Source: Prochlorococcus sp. scB245a_519A13 (lineage in GTDB: Bacteria; Cyanobacteriota; Cyanobacteriia; PCC-6307; Cyanobiaceae). Taken from it: a DNA stretch of 33,979 nucleotides. The notes under the pieces were generated by a model. That model was not told the origin of the DNA and searched no databases. It worked only from the letters and a program-made list of their open reading frames with translations. Positions 1 to 8,511 of this stretch are shown here, one piece after another (within the stretch, counting starts at the first letter, position 1; each line of letters opens with the position of its first letter). The stretch covers positions 1 to 33,979 of the forward strand of contig JFNH01000001.1 of assembly GCA_000634415.1 (NCBI GenBank), read 5' to 3'. The translations under genes and the position numbers were made by a program.

Positions 1-1676
1 TGTTTCTAATAATCTGTCATTGTCTCTCTGATGCAAACCAATACTTGGTTCATCTAATACATATAAAACGCCAGTAAGACCTGCACCTATTTGTGTAGCC
101 AATCTAATACGCTGAGCCTCACCACCAGACAAAGTCATAGCTGGTCTATCTAAAGTCAAATAATCTAAACCTACATTAATTAAAAACTTCAAACGTAAAC
201 GAATCTCTTTTAAAACCAATTCACCTATCTGCTTTTGTTTTTCTGATAAAGATATATTTTCTTTCTTTGTCTTACCTAAGCCCATGATGCGCTCTACATG
301 ATTTAAGGTTTCAGAAACGCTTATAGAAGTTAAATCAGTTATGTTGTATGGACCAAGTTTAACTGCCAAAGCCTCAGGTCTTAATCTTTTTCCAGAACAT
401 GTCTTACAGGGAACCAATTCTAGATACTTTTCTAATTTTTGTTTAACTGATTCTCCATTGGCTTCATTCAATTGCCTTTCTAATATTGGCAAAATCCCCT
501 CAAAAGGTCTTTCAAAACCACTAGAAGTTTTAAAACGACTATCAGCTTGAATTAATATTGGTTTATCTGATCCCAAAAGTAGAACTTTTTTTTGCAAATC
601 ACTTAAATCTTTCCATGGAGTTTTTAATTCAAAACCATAAGCTTGTCCTACAGAATAAAGTAAAGAGAAGTAATAAGTATTATCTTTTTCACTCCAAGGA
701 GCTATTGCAGCATAAACAGGTAATGTTTGATCAGGTATAACTCTATCCGCAGTAAATTTTTTTAAATAACCAATTCCATGACAATCTGGACAGGCCCCAT
801 ATGGGCTATTAAAAGAAAATAATCTCGGAGAAAGTTCTTCAACAATAGATCCATGTACAGGACATGCATAATTTTCTGAGTAAAGTTTTTCTCTTTCTAA
901 GTTAGAAGGTAAGTTTTCTCCTTTTTTTGGAACAACTTCTACTATTGCTAAACCATCTCCTCTTTTGAGACAAGTTTGTAGAGAATCATTTAATCTTTCT
1001 TGTATGCCTTCTCTTGCAATTAATCTATCTACTACTACCTCAATATTATGAATTTGATTTTTATCTAATTCAATACTATCAGCAAGTTCTCTTACCTCTC
1101 CATTGATTCTTACCCTAGCAAATCCTTCAGCAGCTAATCCGCTTATTAATTTTGTATGTGTACCTTTCTTACCTCTTACAACAGGAGCCAGCAATTGATA
1201 CCTTGTTCCTTCTGGTAAAAGTAGAATTTGATCCACCATTTCATCAATTGTTTGAGGCGCAATTGGAATCCCGCAGTGGTGACAATGCGGCTCACCAGCA
1301 CGACCAAACAATAATCTTAAATAATCTTGTATTTCTGTTACTGTTCCAACTGTCGATCTAGGATTATGACTTGTAGATTTTTGATCAATTGAAATAGCAG
1401 GTGATAAACCTTCAATATTGTCAACATCTGGTTTATCTACTTGACCCAAAAACTGCCTTGCGTATGCAGAAAGACTCTCAACATATCTTCTTTGACCTTC
1501 AGCAAAGATAGTATCAAAGGCCAGAGAACTTTTACCACTTCCACTCACACCTGTAAAAACTATAAATTTATTCCTAGGTAGAGAAAGATCTATATTTTTT
1601 AAATTATGCTGACGAGCTCCCCTAATATTAATTGAGTTATCTTCTCCAAAACTACTATCAACTTTATTAACCATGT
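1..1676 (-). CDS. uvrA: Excinuclease ABC subunit A (UvrA), 3' end beyond the window
   Basis: This is the ATPase that finds damaged DNA with UvrB in nucleotide excision repair. About 558 residues are present, starting at the ATG at 1676-1674 and open to the window edge, so the C-terminal 40% is missing. Near the N terminus, after RGARQHNLKNIDL, lies the Walker A GVSGSGKSSLAFDT. CHHCGIP and later CPVHG, CPDCHG and CKTCSGKRL are the paired-cysteine zinc elements of UvrA. The ABC signature TLSGGEAQRIRLA and a Walker B VLYVLDEPS lie close to the window edge. The protein is colinear with full-length UvrA throughout, with no frameshift. recN starts a new gene 52 bp downstream of the uvrA start region on the same strand, so the two repair genes lie side by side but are transcribed away from 3477. 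Identification is secure. Confidence 0.97.
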
Positions 1677-1728
1677 TTAAATCTAAGTTATGATTTAAAA
1701 AGGCTATTATAGTCGAATTTTTTTTATT

Positions 1729-3408
1729 TTACGCAGCTGAGCGATCAAGAAGTCTAGAAGCATATTCGTTTACTTCGAATGAACCTCCACCTATAAGTTC
1801 TATTAGTTCATTTTTTCTCTGATTTTTTGTAGTTAGTTTTGCAATTGAAGTATAAGTTATTCCATCAATTACGTTTTTATTAACTTTGAAATGAGCTGAT
1901 CCTCTAGCAGCTAGGAATGGCTGATGTGTAATACATAATACTTGTTGATTCTTAGAAATTTCTTTTATAAGCTCAACCAAAGAAAATAGAGATTTACCAC
2001 TTAAACCACTATCAATTTCATCTAAAAAGAAGGTATTTGGTTGTTTAGAAATACTAGATTTAATAGCTAATAAAAACCTTGACATTTCTCCGCCAGAAAT
2101 AACATTTGATAATGGAGCAAGCTTCTGATCAGGATTAGCAGAAAATAAAAAATTTATATCATCAATTCCATCGCTAGAAGGCCTGCAGTCAGAAAACTGA
2201 ATTGAAAAATTTGCATTTTCTAAACCTAGATTGCTTAAAATCGACATTACTGAGTTTTGTAACTGTTTAGCAATTTTTTTTCTTTCAATAGATTGAATAA
2301 CAAATAAGGAATTTAAATTACTTTGTAAATTCTCAATCTGATCTTGAATCCTAGAAATATCACTACCTTGATCATTTTGTTGAAAATACGTCTTTAATTG
2401 ATCGCGCTTTTCAATTAATTGAGGAAGATCCAATGAAAAAGTTCTCTCTAGGTTTTTTAAAAAAAATAATCTTTTTTGTATTTCAGGAAGATTAGATTCA
2501 TGATTTTCTATTTCTTGCAAATATGAATTTAGATCAAAAATTAAATCTTCAATATCAGCATGAATATTTAATAACTTCTCTCTAAATTTTTGAATCTTTA
2601 AATCGAAATCTGCTGTTTTATTTAAAATCTTTATTGATTGATTTATAAAAGAAGTTACTGACGGCTCATCATGCCTGAAATTATTTAAATTTTCTAATGA
2701 TGATTTAATTGAATTATTAATTTCTAAATTATTTACAAGTTTTTTTTCTACTAACTCTAATTCTAAAATTTCTTTACTGGAATTTAAATCAGCTTCTTCT
2801 AAACTTTTCAACATGTGTTTAATTGCCAAGTTTTTTTCTACTTGATTCTTAGAAAATTCTATTTTTTCATCCATTAATTTTTTTAAAACTTTAGTTTCTC
2901 CCCATATACTTTTAATCCTTTCGCTAGTCTCTCTAAATTCTTGGGAACATAAGTCATCAATAATTAATCTTCTCTTATCTAAAGAATCAAAGATAAAAGT
3001 GTCAGATTGACCTGCAGAATCTATTAAAAATCCTCCAAGTTTTTCTAATGATTGTCTATTTATTGGTAAATCATTAAGGCTATATTTGGATAAGATTTTA
3101 TTGTTTTTTTTATAAGATTTTCTTTTAATTTGTATTTCTGAAGAAATTATTTCAAAACCATTACTAATTAACCAATTATTAATTTGAGAAGAAGAAGAAA
3201 ATATTGCCTCAATAACACAAAAATCTTTTCCTGGACGTATTAAATGTTTTAGAGGTATATTAGTTCCACCAAATAAAGCATTTAGGGAATCCAAAATTAA
3301 TGATTTTCCTGAACCTGAATCCCCAGTTATGATATTCAAACCTTTTTCGAAATTAATTTCTATAATTTCTATTAATGCAATATTTTCAATTTTTAGTTTT
3401 ATTAACAT
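1729..3408 (-). CDS. recN: DNA repair protein RecN (SMC-like ATPase)
   Basis: RecN is a cytoplasmic SMC-family ATPase that acts in double-strand break repair. The 559-residue length is close to the usual 550-560. Walker A is GDSGSGKS at residues 29-36 (family norm GETGAGKS, so two mild changes). A long central section rich in Leu, Glu, Lys and Asn is the coiled-coil arm. The ABC signature SGGEMSRF starts at about 438 and Walker B FFLDEIDSGLSG at about 460-471, followed by the H-loop CITHQP. The start ATG at 3408 is followed directly by the IENIALIE motif typical of RecN N termini. The gene is divergent from the UbiB-family kinase, with 68 bp between the two starts, which must hold both promoters. 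Confidence is high from the RecN-type signature and length. Confidence 0.96.
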   Translation of the reverse strand: MLIKLKIENIALIEIIEINFEKGLNIITGDSGSGKSLILDSLNALFGGTNIPLKHLIRPGKDFCVIEAIFSSSSQINNWLISNGFEIISSEIQIKRKSYKKNNKILSKYSLNDLPINRQSLEKLGGFLIDSAGQSDTFIFDSLDKRRLIIDDLCSQEFRETSERIKSIWGETKVLKKLMDEKIEFSKNQVEKNLAIKHMLKSLEEADLNSSKEILELELVEKKLVNNLEINNSIKSSLENLNNFRHDEPSVTSFINQSIKILNKTADFDLKIQKFREKLLNIHADIEDLIFDLNSYLQEIENHESNLPEIQKRLFFLKNLERTFSLDLPQLIEKRDQLKTYFQQNDQGSDISRIQDQIENLQSNLNSLFVIQSIERKKIAKQLQNSVMSILSNLGLENANFSIQFSDCRPSSDGIDDINFLFSANPDQKLAPLSNVISGGEMSRFLLAIKSSISKQPNTFFLDEIDSGLSGKSLFSLVELIKEISKNQQVLCITHQPFLAARGSAHFKVNKNVIDGITYTSIAKLTTKNQRKNELIELIGGGSFEVNEYASRLLDRSAA

Positions 3409-3476
3409 GATAAATCTTCCATATAAAAAAATTAACTTCTTTTTAAAAAAAATAAAGGTTTTAAATATATAAAGTT
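3409..3476. promoter_or_regulatory. Divergent promoter region between recN and the UbiB-family kinase
   Basis: Sixty-eight bases of almost pure A+T separate two divergent start codons, so both genes must be read from here. TATATAAAG-like sequence lies just before the plus-strand ATG, too close to be a normal -10 for a leadered message. I see no convincing -35 box or operator. The call rests on geometry only. Confidence 0.45.
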
Positions 3477-5333
3477 ATGAAAGAAGATTTTACTGATTTT
3501 ATTGAGGTATCTGGACTCTTAAATTACGATCCAGATACAATTTCTAAAATTTACAAAAAAAATCCTAAAAGACTTTTAAGAAGACTTTGGCAAACACTCA
3601 TACCTATTTTTGCTTACATCCTCTCCGTTGGATGGGATAAATTAACTGGAAGATTGAAAAATGAACAGCAAGCAAGATTTAGAGCAAAAGAATTAACAAA
3701 TTTATTAGTAGAACTTGGACCTGCATTTGTTAAAGCAGGCCAAGCCTTATCAACAAGACCAGATATAATCCCAGGAATTCTTCTAGAAGAATTATCTGAA
3801 TTACAAGATCAGCTCCCTGGGTTTGATGGTGATAAAGCTATGGAATTAATAGAAGAAGATTTAGGAAACAAAATAAATGAGATTTTTTTAGAAATTGATA
3901 AAGAGCCAATTTCTGCTGCTTCTTTAGGGCAAGTTCATAAAGCTAAATTAAAGAATGAAGAGATTGTGGCAATAAAAGTACAACGTCCAGGCTTAAGAGA
4001 ACAAATAACCTTAGATCTTTACATAGTGAGAAATATTGCTTATTGGCTAAAAAACAATATCGGCTTAATAAGAAGTGATCTAGTTGCTTTGATTGATGAA
4101 TTAGGCAAGAGAGTTTTTGAAGAAATGGATTATCTTAACGAAGCTGCAAATGCAGAAAAATTCAGAAATATGCATAAACATAACAAAATGATTGCCGTAC
4201 CAAAAATTTATAAAGAAATAACTTCAAGAAGAGTTTTAGCAATGGAATGGATAGACGGTACAAAATTAACAAATTTAGAAGACGTAAAAAAATTAGGAAT
4301 CAATCCTGATGAAATGATTGATATAGGCGTGCAATGTAGCTTAGAACAGCTTTTAGAACATGGTTTTTTTCATGCAGACCCACATCCAGGTAATTTATTA
4401 GCCTTAGAAGATGGAAGATTATGTTATCTAGATTTTGGAATGATGAGCGAGGTTTCCAGAGAATCTAGATCAGGATTGATTCAAGCAGTAGTACATTTAG
4501 TAAATAAAAACTTCGACAAATTATCTCAAGATTTCGTAAAATTGGGATTTTTATCCGAGGAAGTTAATTTAGAACCCATTGTTCCAGCATTCCAAGATGT
4601 TTTCGTTAATGCCGTGGAACAAGGGGTTTCAAAAATGGATTTTAAGAGCGTTACAGATGATATGTCTGGTGTTATGTATAAATTCCCTTTCAGACTACCC
4701 CCATATTATGCACTTATAATTAGGTCATTACTTACATTAGAAGGAATAGCTTTAAGCGTAGATCCAAACTTCAAAATATTAGGCGCAGCTTATCCATATT
4801 TTGCAAGAAGATTGATGGAAGACCCTGATCCACAATTAAGGGAAAGCCTTAAAGAAATGCTTTTTGATAATAAAAAATTTAAATGGGACCGTTTAGAAGA
4901 TCTTCTTTCTAACGCTGCGAAGCAAACAAATCTCGATATAGAAAAACTTTTAGACGAAGTTATTAATCTTCTTTTTTCTTCAAATGGAGGATTTCTTAGA
5001 AATGAGATAGTTGAAGGTTTAACAAATCAGATAGATTCACTTAATCTGAAAATATTGAAAAGTTTGAATAACTATCTTCCTCAATCAATTAAATTTAATA
5101 CTATTAACGAAAATGACAACTTGAGTGACCTAATAATGTACATAGAACCATTGAGAAATTTTTTAGAAATTTTACAAAAAGTCCCCGGGTATTCGATTGA
5201 CATTTTTTTGAAAAGGGTTCCGAGACTTATAAATGAGCCCTATACAAAAGAAATGGGTATTAAAATTGCAAAAAAAGTAACTGAAAAAGGAGTAGTAAGA
5301 CTTGTTAAGATTGCCGCTGGTGCAAATATTTAA
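3477..5333 (+). CDS. ABC1/UbiB-family (ADCK-like) atypical kinase
   Basis: A protein of the UbiB/ABC1/ADCK family, linked in bacteria to quinone biosynthesis and in plastids to plastoquinone and tocopherol metabolism. The 618 residues include the family-specific KAGQ motif at 86-89, the Ala-rich loop AASLGQVHKA at 148-157 that replaces the usual P-loop, the conserved Lys in VAIKVQRPG (K167), the catalytic HADPHPGN at 299-306 and the DFG at 319-321. The C terminus is hydrophobic and may touch the membrane. Cyanobacteria carry several paralogues, so I give no symbol. The stop codon abuts the next ATG with no gap (5333/5334), which suggests cotranscription with the DUF1400 protein and thrC. Family assignment is firm; the substrate is unknown. 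Confidence 0.93.
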   Translation: MKEDFTDFIEVSGLLNYDPDTISKIYKKNPKRLLRRLWQTLIPIFAYILSVGWDKLTGRLKNEQQARFRAKELTNLLVELGPAFVKAGQALSTRPDIIPGILLEELSELQDQLPGFDGDKAMELIEEDLGNKINEIFLEIDKEPISAASLGQVHKAKLKNEEIVAIKVQRPGLREQITLDLYIVRNIAYWLKNNIGLIRSDLVALIDELGKRVFEEMDYLNEAANAEKFRNMHKHNKMIAVPKIYKEITSRRVLAMEWIDGTKLTNLEDVKKLGINPDEMIDIGVQCSLEQLLEHGFFHADPHPGNLLALEDGRLCYLDFGMMSEVSRESRSGLIQAVVHLVNKNFDKLSQDFVKLGFLSEEVNLEPIVPAFQDVFVNAVEQGVSKMDFKSVTDDMSGVMYKFPFRLPPYYALIIRSLLTLEGIALSVDPNFKILGAAYPYFARRLMEDPDPQLRESLKEMLFDNKKFKWDRLEDLLSNAAKQTNLDIEKLLDEVINLLFSSNGGFLRNEIVEGLTNQIDSLNLKILKSLNNYLPQSIKFNTINENDNLSDLIMYIEPLRNFLEILQKVPGYSIDIFLKRVPRLINEPYTKEMGIKIAKKVTEKGVVRLVKIAAGANI

Positions 5334-5906
5334 ATGAACTTTAGTAAATTTTTAATATTTAAAACATTCTTTATTTTAATAATTTCTCCATCATTTTTTT
5401 ATGTTCCAAAAGGTAATGCTGCTGAGGAAATTAAAATCACATACAGCATATTCTCTAGAACAATAAAAGTAAATTCTTTAAAAACTTTTGCTAAAGAAGG
5501 TAAATCCACAAAAAAATTAAAAAAGATATTGAAGGCAACCGGGTCTCCCGATAAAGAAATTAGAACAGTTTTAAATAGAGATTTTGAAGTTCCTATTACC
5601 ATTGCAAGCAAACTAGTATACTCTGAAATAGGAAATGTTTTTTTAACAAGACTTTCATCTATTATCCACCCACCCAGAGCAACTGATGAAAGAACAGGCA
5701 TGTTGGCCCTTAGAGCAAGCGTAATACAAGGAATTAATATAGGAAATGGAAAAATAAATCTAATAAATTTTTTTGAAGGATATCCAACCAAAACTGTAAT
5801 TTTAGATGTCAACGCTTTGAGCAAAGTTATGAATAAAGTAGAATCAATTTCAGAATTATTAACCTTTTTCACCAATTCTCCTCTAGAAAAAATCAAAAAA
5901 AATTAA
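5334..5906 (+). CDS. Exported DUF1400-domain protein, stand-alone
   Basis: A 190-residue protein starting right after the kinase stop. Residues 1-30 look like a signal peptide: NFSKFLIFK, a hydrophobic core, then GNAA before EEI, so export to the periplasm or thylakoid lumen is likely. The mature part carries the pattern I recognise from DUF1400, the N-terminal domain of many cyanobacterial alpha/beta hydrolases: VNSLKTFAKEGK near residue 47, then a short helix-rich stretch, ALRASVIQ, and INFFEGYPT. No GxSxG nucleophile elbow or other hydrolase motif follows, so no catalytic domain is present in this polypeptide. It sits between the kinase and thrC with a 6-bp gap downstream. The function is unknown; the domain match is from memory. 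Confidence 0.8.
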   Translation: MNFSKFLIFKTFFILIISPSFFYVPKGNAAEEIKITYSIFSRTIKVNSLKTFAKEGKSTKKLKKILKATGSPDKEIRTVLNRDFEVPITIASKLVYSEIGNVFLTRLSSIIHPPRATDERTGMLALRASVIQGINIGNGKINLINFFEGYPTKTVILDVNALSKVMNKVESISELLTFFTNSPLEKIKKN

Positions 5907-5912
5907 ACAATC

Positions 5913-7016
5913 ATGGTGTTATTAAATAAAATCAAAAATAAACTTCGTATTAATTACAGAAAAAAAAGATGGCCTGGACTAATAGAAGCTTATAAACAAT
6001 ATCTCCCGGTTACAAATAAAACTCCTATTATTTCGCTCAATGAAGGAAATACACCGCTAATTCTAAGCGAGTCAATTAGCAACTTAATTGGAAATGGAAC
6101 AAAAGTTTTTTTAAAATATGATGGCCTTAATCCAACAGGATCTTTTAAAGATCGTGGTATGACTATGGCAATTAGCAAAGCAAAAGAAGAAGGTCGTGAA
6201 GCTGTAATTTGTGCAAGTACTGGAAACACCTCTGCTGCTGCTGCTGCATATGCTTCGAGAGGAGGATTAAAACCTTATGTTTTAATCCCAGAAGGATTTG
6301 TTGCACAAGGAAAGCTTGCGCAAGCTTTAATGTATGGTGCTGAGATAATATCTATTAATGGAAACTTTGATAAAGCTCTTGAAATTGTTAGAGATTTATC
6401 CTCAGAAAATCCTATAGAACTTGTTAATTCTGTTAATCAATATCGAATACAAGGACAAAAGACGGCAGCTTTTGAGATAGTTGATGACTTAGGTCATGCT
6501 CCTGATTGGCTTTGTATTCCAATGGGTAATGCAGGAAACATAACTGCTTATTGGATGGGATTTAAAGAATATTCAAAAATAAAAAGAAATTTGAAATTAC
6601 CAATAATGATGGGTTTTCAATCCGAAGGCTCTGCTCCATTAGTAAAAAATATAATAGTTAAGGATCCAGAAACAATTGCAACTGCAATAAGAATTGGAAA
6701 TCCTGTAAATAGAGAAAAAGCAAAAAAAGTAAAGAAGGAGAGCAAAGGAGACTTTCAGTCAGTTACAGATGAAGAAATAATCAATGCTTATAAAATTCTT
6801 GCCAAAGAGGGAGTATTTTGTGAACCTGCTAGTGCAGCATCAGTTGCTGGACTTATTAAAAATAAAAATAGAATTCAAAAAGAATCTACTATTGTTTGTG
6901 TTCTTACAGGAAATGGATTAAAAGATCCTGATTGCGCCATAAAAAACAATGATGCTGTTTTCAGAAAAAATATTGAACCATCATTAAAAAATATAACTAA
7001 AATCTTAGGATATTAA
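5913..7016 (+). CDS. thrC: Threonine synthase
   Basis: A PLP enzyme converting O-phospho-homoserine to threonine, the last step of the pathway. The 367 residues are of the shorter plant/archaea-like ThrC class. NEGNTPLI at about 43-50 is the N-terminal motif. [13 protein letters not shown] carries the PLP Lys (K79), followed by [15 protein letters not shown], which binds phosphate. [10 protein letters not shown] and [11 protein letters not shown] also match the fold-type II family; [10 protein letters not shown] is a strong threonine synthase signature. It is the last plus-strand gene before the putative origin and ends 337 bp upstream of dnaN. It is probably cotranscribed with the two genes before it, judging by gaps of 0 and 6 bp. 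Confidence 0.96.
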   Translation: MVLLNKIKNKLRINYRKKRWPGLIEAYKQYLPVTNKTPIISLNEGNTPLILSESISNLIGNGTKVFLKYDGLNPTGSFKDRGMTMAISKAKEEGREAVICASTGNTSAAAAAYASRGGLKPYVLIPEGFVAQGKLAQALMYGAEIISINGNFDKALEIVRDLSSENPIELVNSVNQYRIQGQKTAAFEIVDDLGHAPDWLCIPMGNAGNITAYWMGFKEYSKIKRNLKLPIMMGFQSEGSAPLVKNIIVKDPETIATAIRIGNPVNREKAKKVKKESKGDFQSVTDEEIINAYKILAKEGVFCEPASAASVAGLIKNKNRIQKESTIVCVLTGNGLKDPDCAIKNNDAVFRKNIEPSLKNITKILGY

Positions 7017-7036
7017 AATTCAAAACAAATAGTGTC

Positions 7037-7045
7037 TGTGGAAAT
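7037..7045 (-). promoter_or_regulatory. DnaA-box-like 9-mer
   Basis: Read on the minus strand this is ATTTCCACA, one mismatch from the TTTTCCACA form common in cyanobacteria and two from TTATCCACA. It lies 21 bp after the thrC stop, at the far edge of the putative origin. Confidence 0.45.
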
Positions 7046-7155
7046 TCAATAAAAACAAACATCATTTGTTGAAAAATACATAATAAGTAATCGTATTTGT
7101 TGAATAAATTAAAATTTTTCGGATAAAGATAAAACTACTCAACAAAAAATAAAAT

Positions 7156-7164
7156 TTTTTCACA
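7156..7164 (+). promoter_or_regulatory. DnaA-box-like 9-mer
   Basis: TTTTTCACA fits the loose consensus TTWTNCACA fully. Because the region is T-rich, one such match could arise by chance; its place in the thrC-dnaN gap is the main support. Confidence 0.4.
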
Positions 7165-7209
7165 TGTTTTTGTGTATGTAAACTGTTTTGACAAGGTATT
7201 TAATTTAAG

Positions 7210-7227
7210 TATTCCACAATTCCCACA
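7210..7227 (+). promoter_or_regulatory. Two abutting DnaA-box-like 9-mers next to the CTA repeat
   Basis: TATTCCACA (7210-7218; one mismatch from TTTTCCACA) is followed with no gap by ATTCCCACA (7219-7227; two mismatches). Both point toward the CTA repeat, which starts 4 bp later. Two tandem boxes leading into a DnaA-trio is the layout described for the basal unwinding system of Bacillus subtilis-type origins. The second box alone would be weak; the pairing and position give it weight. Confidence 0.55.
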
Positions 7228-7231
7228 AGAA

Positions 7232-7243
7232 CTACTACTACTA
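7232..7243 (+). promoter_or_regulatory. Candidate DnaA-trio: four CTA repeats
   Basis: The plus strand reads CTACTACTACTA, so the complementary strand reads 3'-GAT four times, which is the preferred DnaA-trio unit. It lies 4 bp downstream of two tandem DnaA-like boxes and directly before an A+T run. Known role of the element: the DnaA filament grips single strands through it during melting. That it does so here is inference. Confidence 0.55.
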
Positions 7244-7352
7244 AATTTTTAATTTTATTATTTAATCTTTATTAGAAAAGAGCAAAAAATTAATTTATTG
7301 AATTTAATTTACGAAAAAAGTATATTGTATTTGTAAAAAGTTCCAAATTCCG

Positions 7353-8510
7353 ATGGAAATTATTTGTAATCAAAATGAATTAAATAATTCTATACAACTA
7401 GTTAGTAAAGCAGTTGCTTCTAGACCAACGCATCCAATTCTTGCAAATATACTTTTAACGGCTGATGAAGGAACTAATAAAATTAGCATGACAGGATTTG
7501 ACCTTAATTTAGGAATTCAAACCTCTTTTGATGGAACTGTTAAAAATAGTGGAGCTATTACTATACCTTCAAAACTTTTATCCGAAATCGTAAACAAACT
7601 ACCAAATGAAACTCCTGTTTCTCTGGAAGTAGATGAGAATTCAGATAATATCCTAATAAAAAGTGATAGAGGTTCTTTTAATCTAAAAGGGATCCCTTCT
7701 GATGAATATCCTAATTTACCATTTGTTGAAAGCGGTACTTCTTTGAATATTGATCCTAGTTCTTTTTTAAAGGCTTTAAAATCAACTATTTTTGCTAGTA
7801 GTAATGATGATTCAAAGCAACTACTCACAGGTGTCAATTTTACCTTCAAATCAAATTATTTAGAGTCTGCTTCTACAGATGGACATAGATTGGCTGTTGC
7901 TTTAATTGGTAATGAAGAACATATTGAAAATAAAGAAAACTTATCTTCTAATATTGATGACTTATCGGTAACTATCCCAACTAGATCATTAAGAGAAATT
8001 GAAAAACTAGTATCTTTGAAAAGCTCAGAAAATTCAATTAAGCTTTTCTATGACAAAGGTCAAGTAGTATTTATATCTTCTAATCAAATAATTACTACAA
8101 GAACTTTAGAAGGTACTTATCCTAATTATTCACAATTAATTCCTGATTCTTTTTCTAAAATTCTAAATTTTAATACAAAAAAATTAATTGATGCATTAGA
8201 AAGAATTGCTGTTTTAGCTGATCAGCAAAGTAGTGTTGTAAAGATTAAATTAGATGATACAGATTTAGCTTCAATCAGCGCAGATGCTCAAGATATTGGA
8301 AATGCAAATGAATCCATACCTGTTTCTTATTCTGGAGAAAATTTTGATATTGCATTTAACGTTAGATATCTGTTAGAAGGTTTAAAAGTTATTGCTTCTG
8401 AAAATGTGCTTTTAAAGTGTAATATTGCAACTACTCCTGCTGTTTTTGTACCAGAAGATAATTTTAATTCTTTTACTTATTTAGTTATGCCTGTGCAGGT
8501 TCGTTCTTAA
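7353..8510 (+). CDS. dnaN: DNA polymerase III beta sliding clamp
   Basis: The processivity clamp that encircles DNA and holds Pol III and many repair proteins. At 385 residues it spans all three clamp domains. Residues 1-40 carry VSKAVASRPTHPILANILL, typical of cyanobacterial DnaN; TDGHRLAVA near 175 and TRTLEGTYPNY near 250 are the classic clamp motifs, and the C terminus ends in LVMPVQVRS, matching the usual MPMRL-type tail at the peptide-binding pocket. The start ATG follows 336 bp of non-coding DNA. The next gene begins one base after its stop, so dnaN probably heads an operon with the PRC-barrel gene and purL. dnaA itself is not adjacent in this window. Confidence 0.97.
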   Translation: MEIICNQNELNNSIQLVSKAVASRPTHPILANILLTADEGTNKISMTGFDLNLGIQTSFDGTVKNSGAITIPSKLLSEIVNKLPNETPVSLEVDENSDNILIKSDRGSFNLKGIPSDEYPNLPFVESGTSLNIDPSSFLKALKSTIFASSNDDSKQLLTGVNFTFKSNYLESASTDGHRLAVALIGNEEHIENKENLSSNIDDLSVTIPTRSLREIEKLVSLKSSENSIKLFYDKGQVVFISSNQIITTRTLEGTYPNYSQLIPDSFSKILNFNTKKLIDALERIAVLADQQSSVVKIKLDDTDLASISADAQDIGNANESIPVSYSGENFDIAFNVRYLLEGLKVIASENVLLKCNIATTPAVFVPEDNFNSFTYLVMPVQVRS

Positions 8511-8511
8511 T

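Larger units (their letters stand above)
7017..7352. other. oriC: Putative chromosome replication origin (oriC)
   Basis: This 336-bp gap between thrC and dnaN is the only long non-coding stretch here and is extremely AT-rich. It holds DnaA-box-like 9-mers (7037-7045 minus, 7156-7164 plus, 7210-7218 and 7219-7227 plus). Four uninterrupted CTA trinucleotides follow at 7232-7243, then a nearly pure A+T run from 7244 to about 7275 that could be the unwinding element. Flanking genes change base skew here by eye: plus-strand sequence on the thrC side is A-rich, on the dnaN side T-rich. Origins next to dnaN are known or predicted in many cyanobacteria. No boundary can be fixed from sequence alone. 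Confidence 0.7.

Noticed and set aside
5399-5896. A 165-codon open frame on the minus strand opposite the DUF1400 gene
   Set aside because: It is the antisense shadow of a gene with a good signal peptide and conserved motifs; the antisense protein has no recognisable feature.
7188-7193. TTGACA as a -35 box for dnaN
   Set aside because: A perfect hexamer, but no -10-like hexamer lies at 16-18 bp spacing; that spot is occupied by the tandem DnaA-like boxes.
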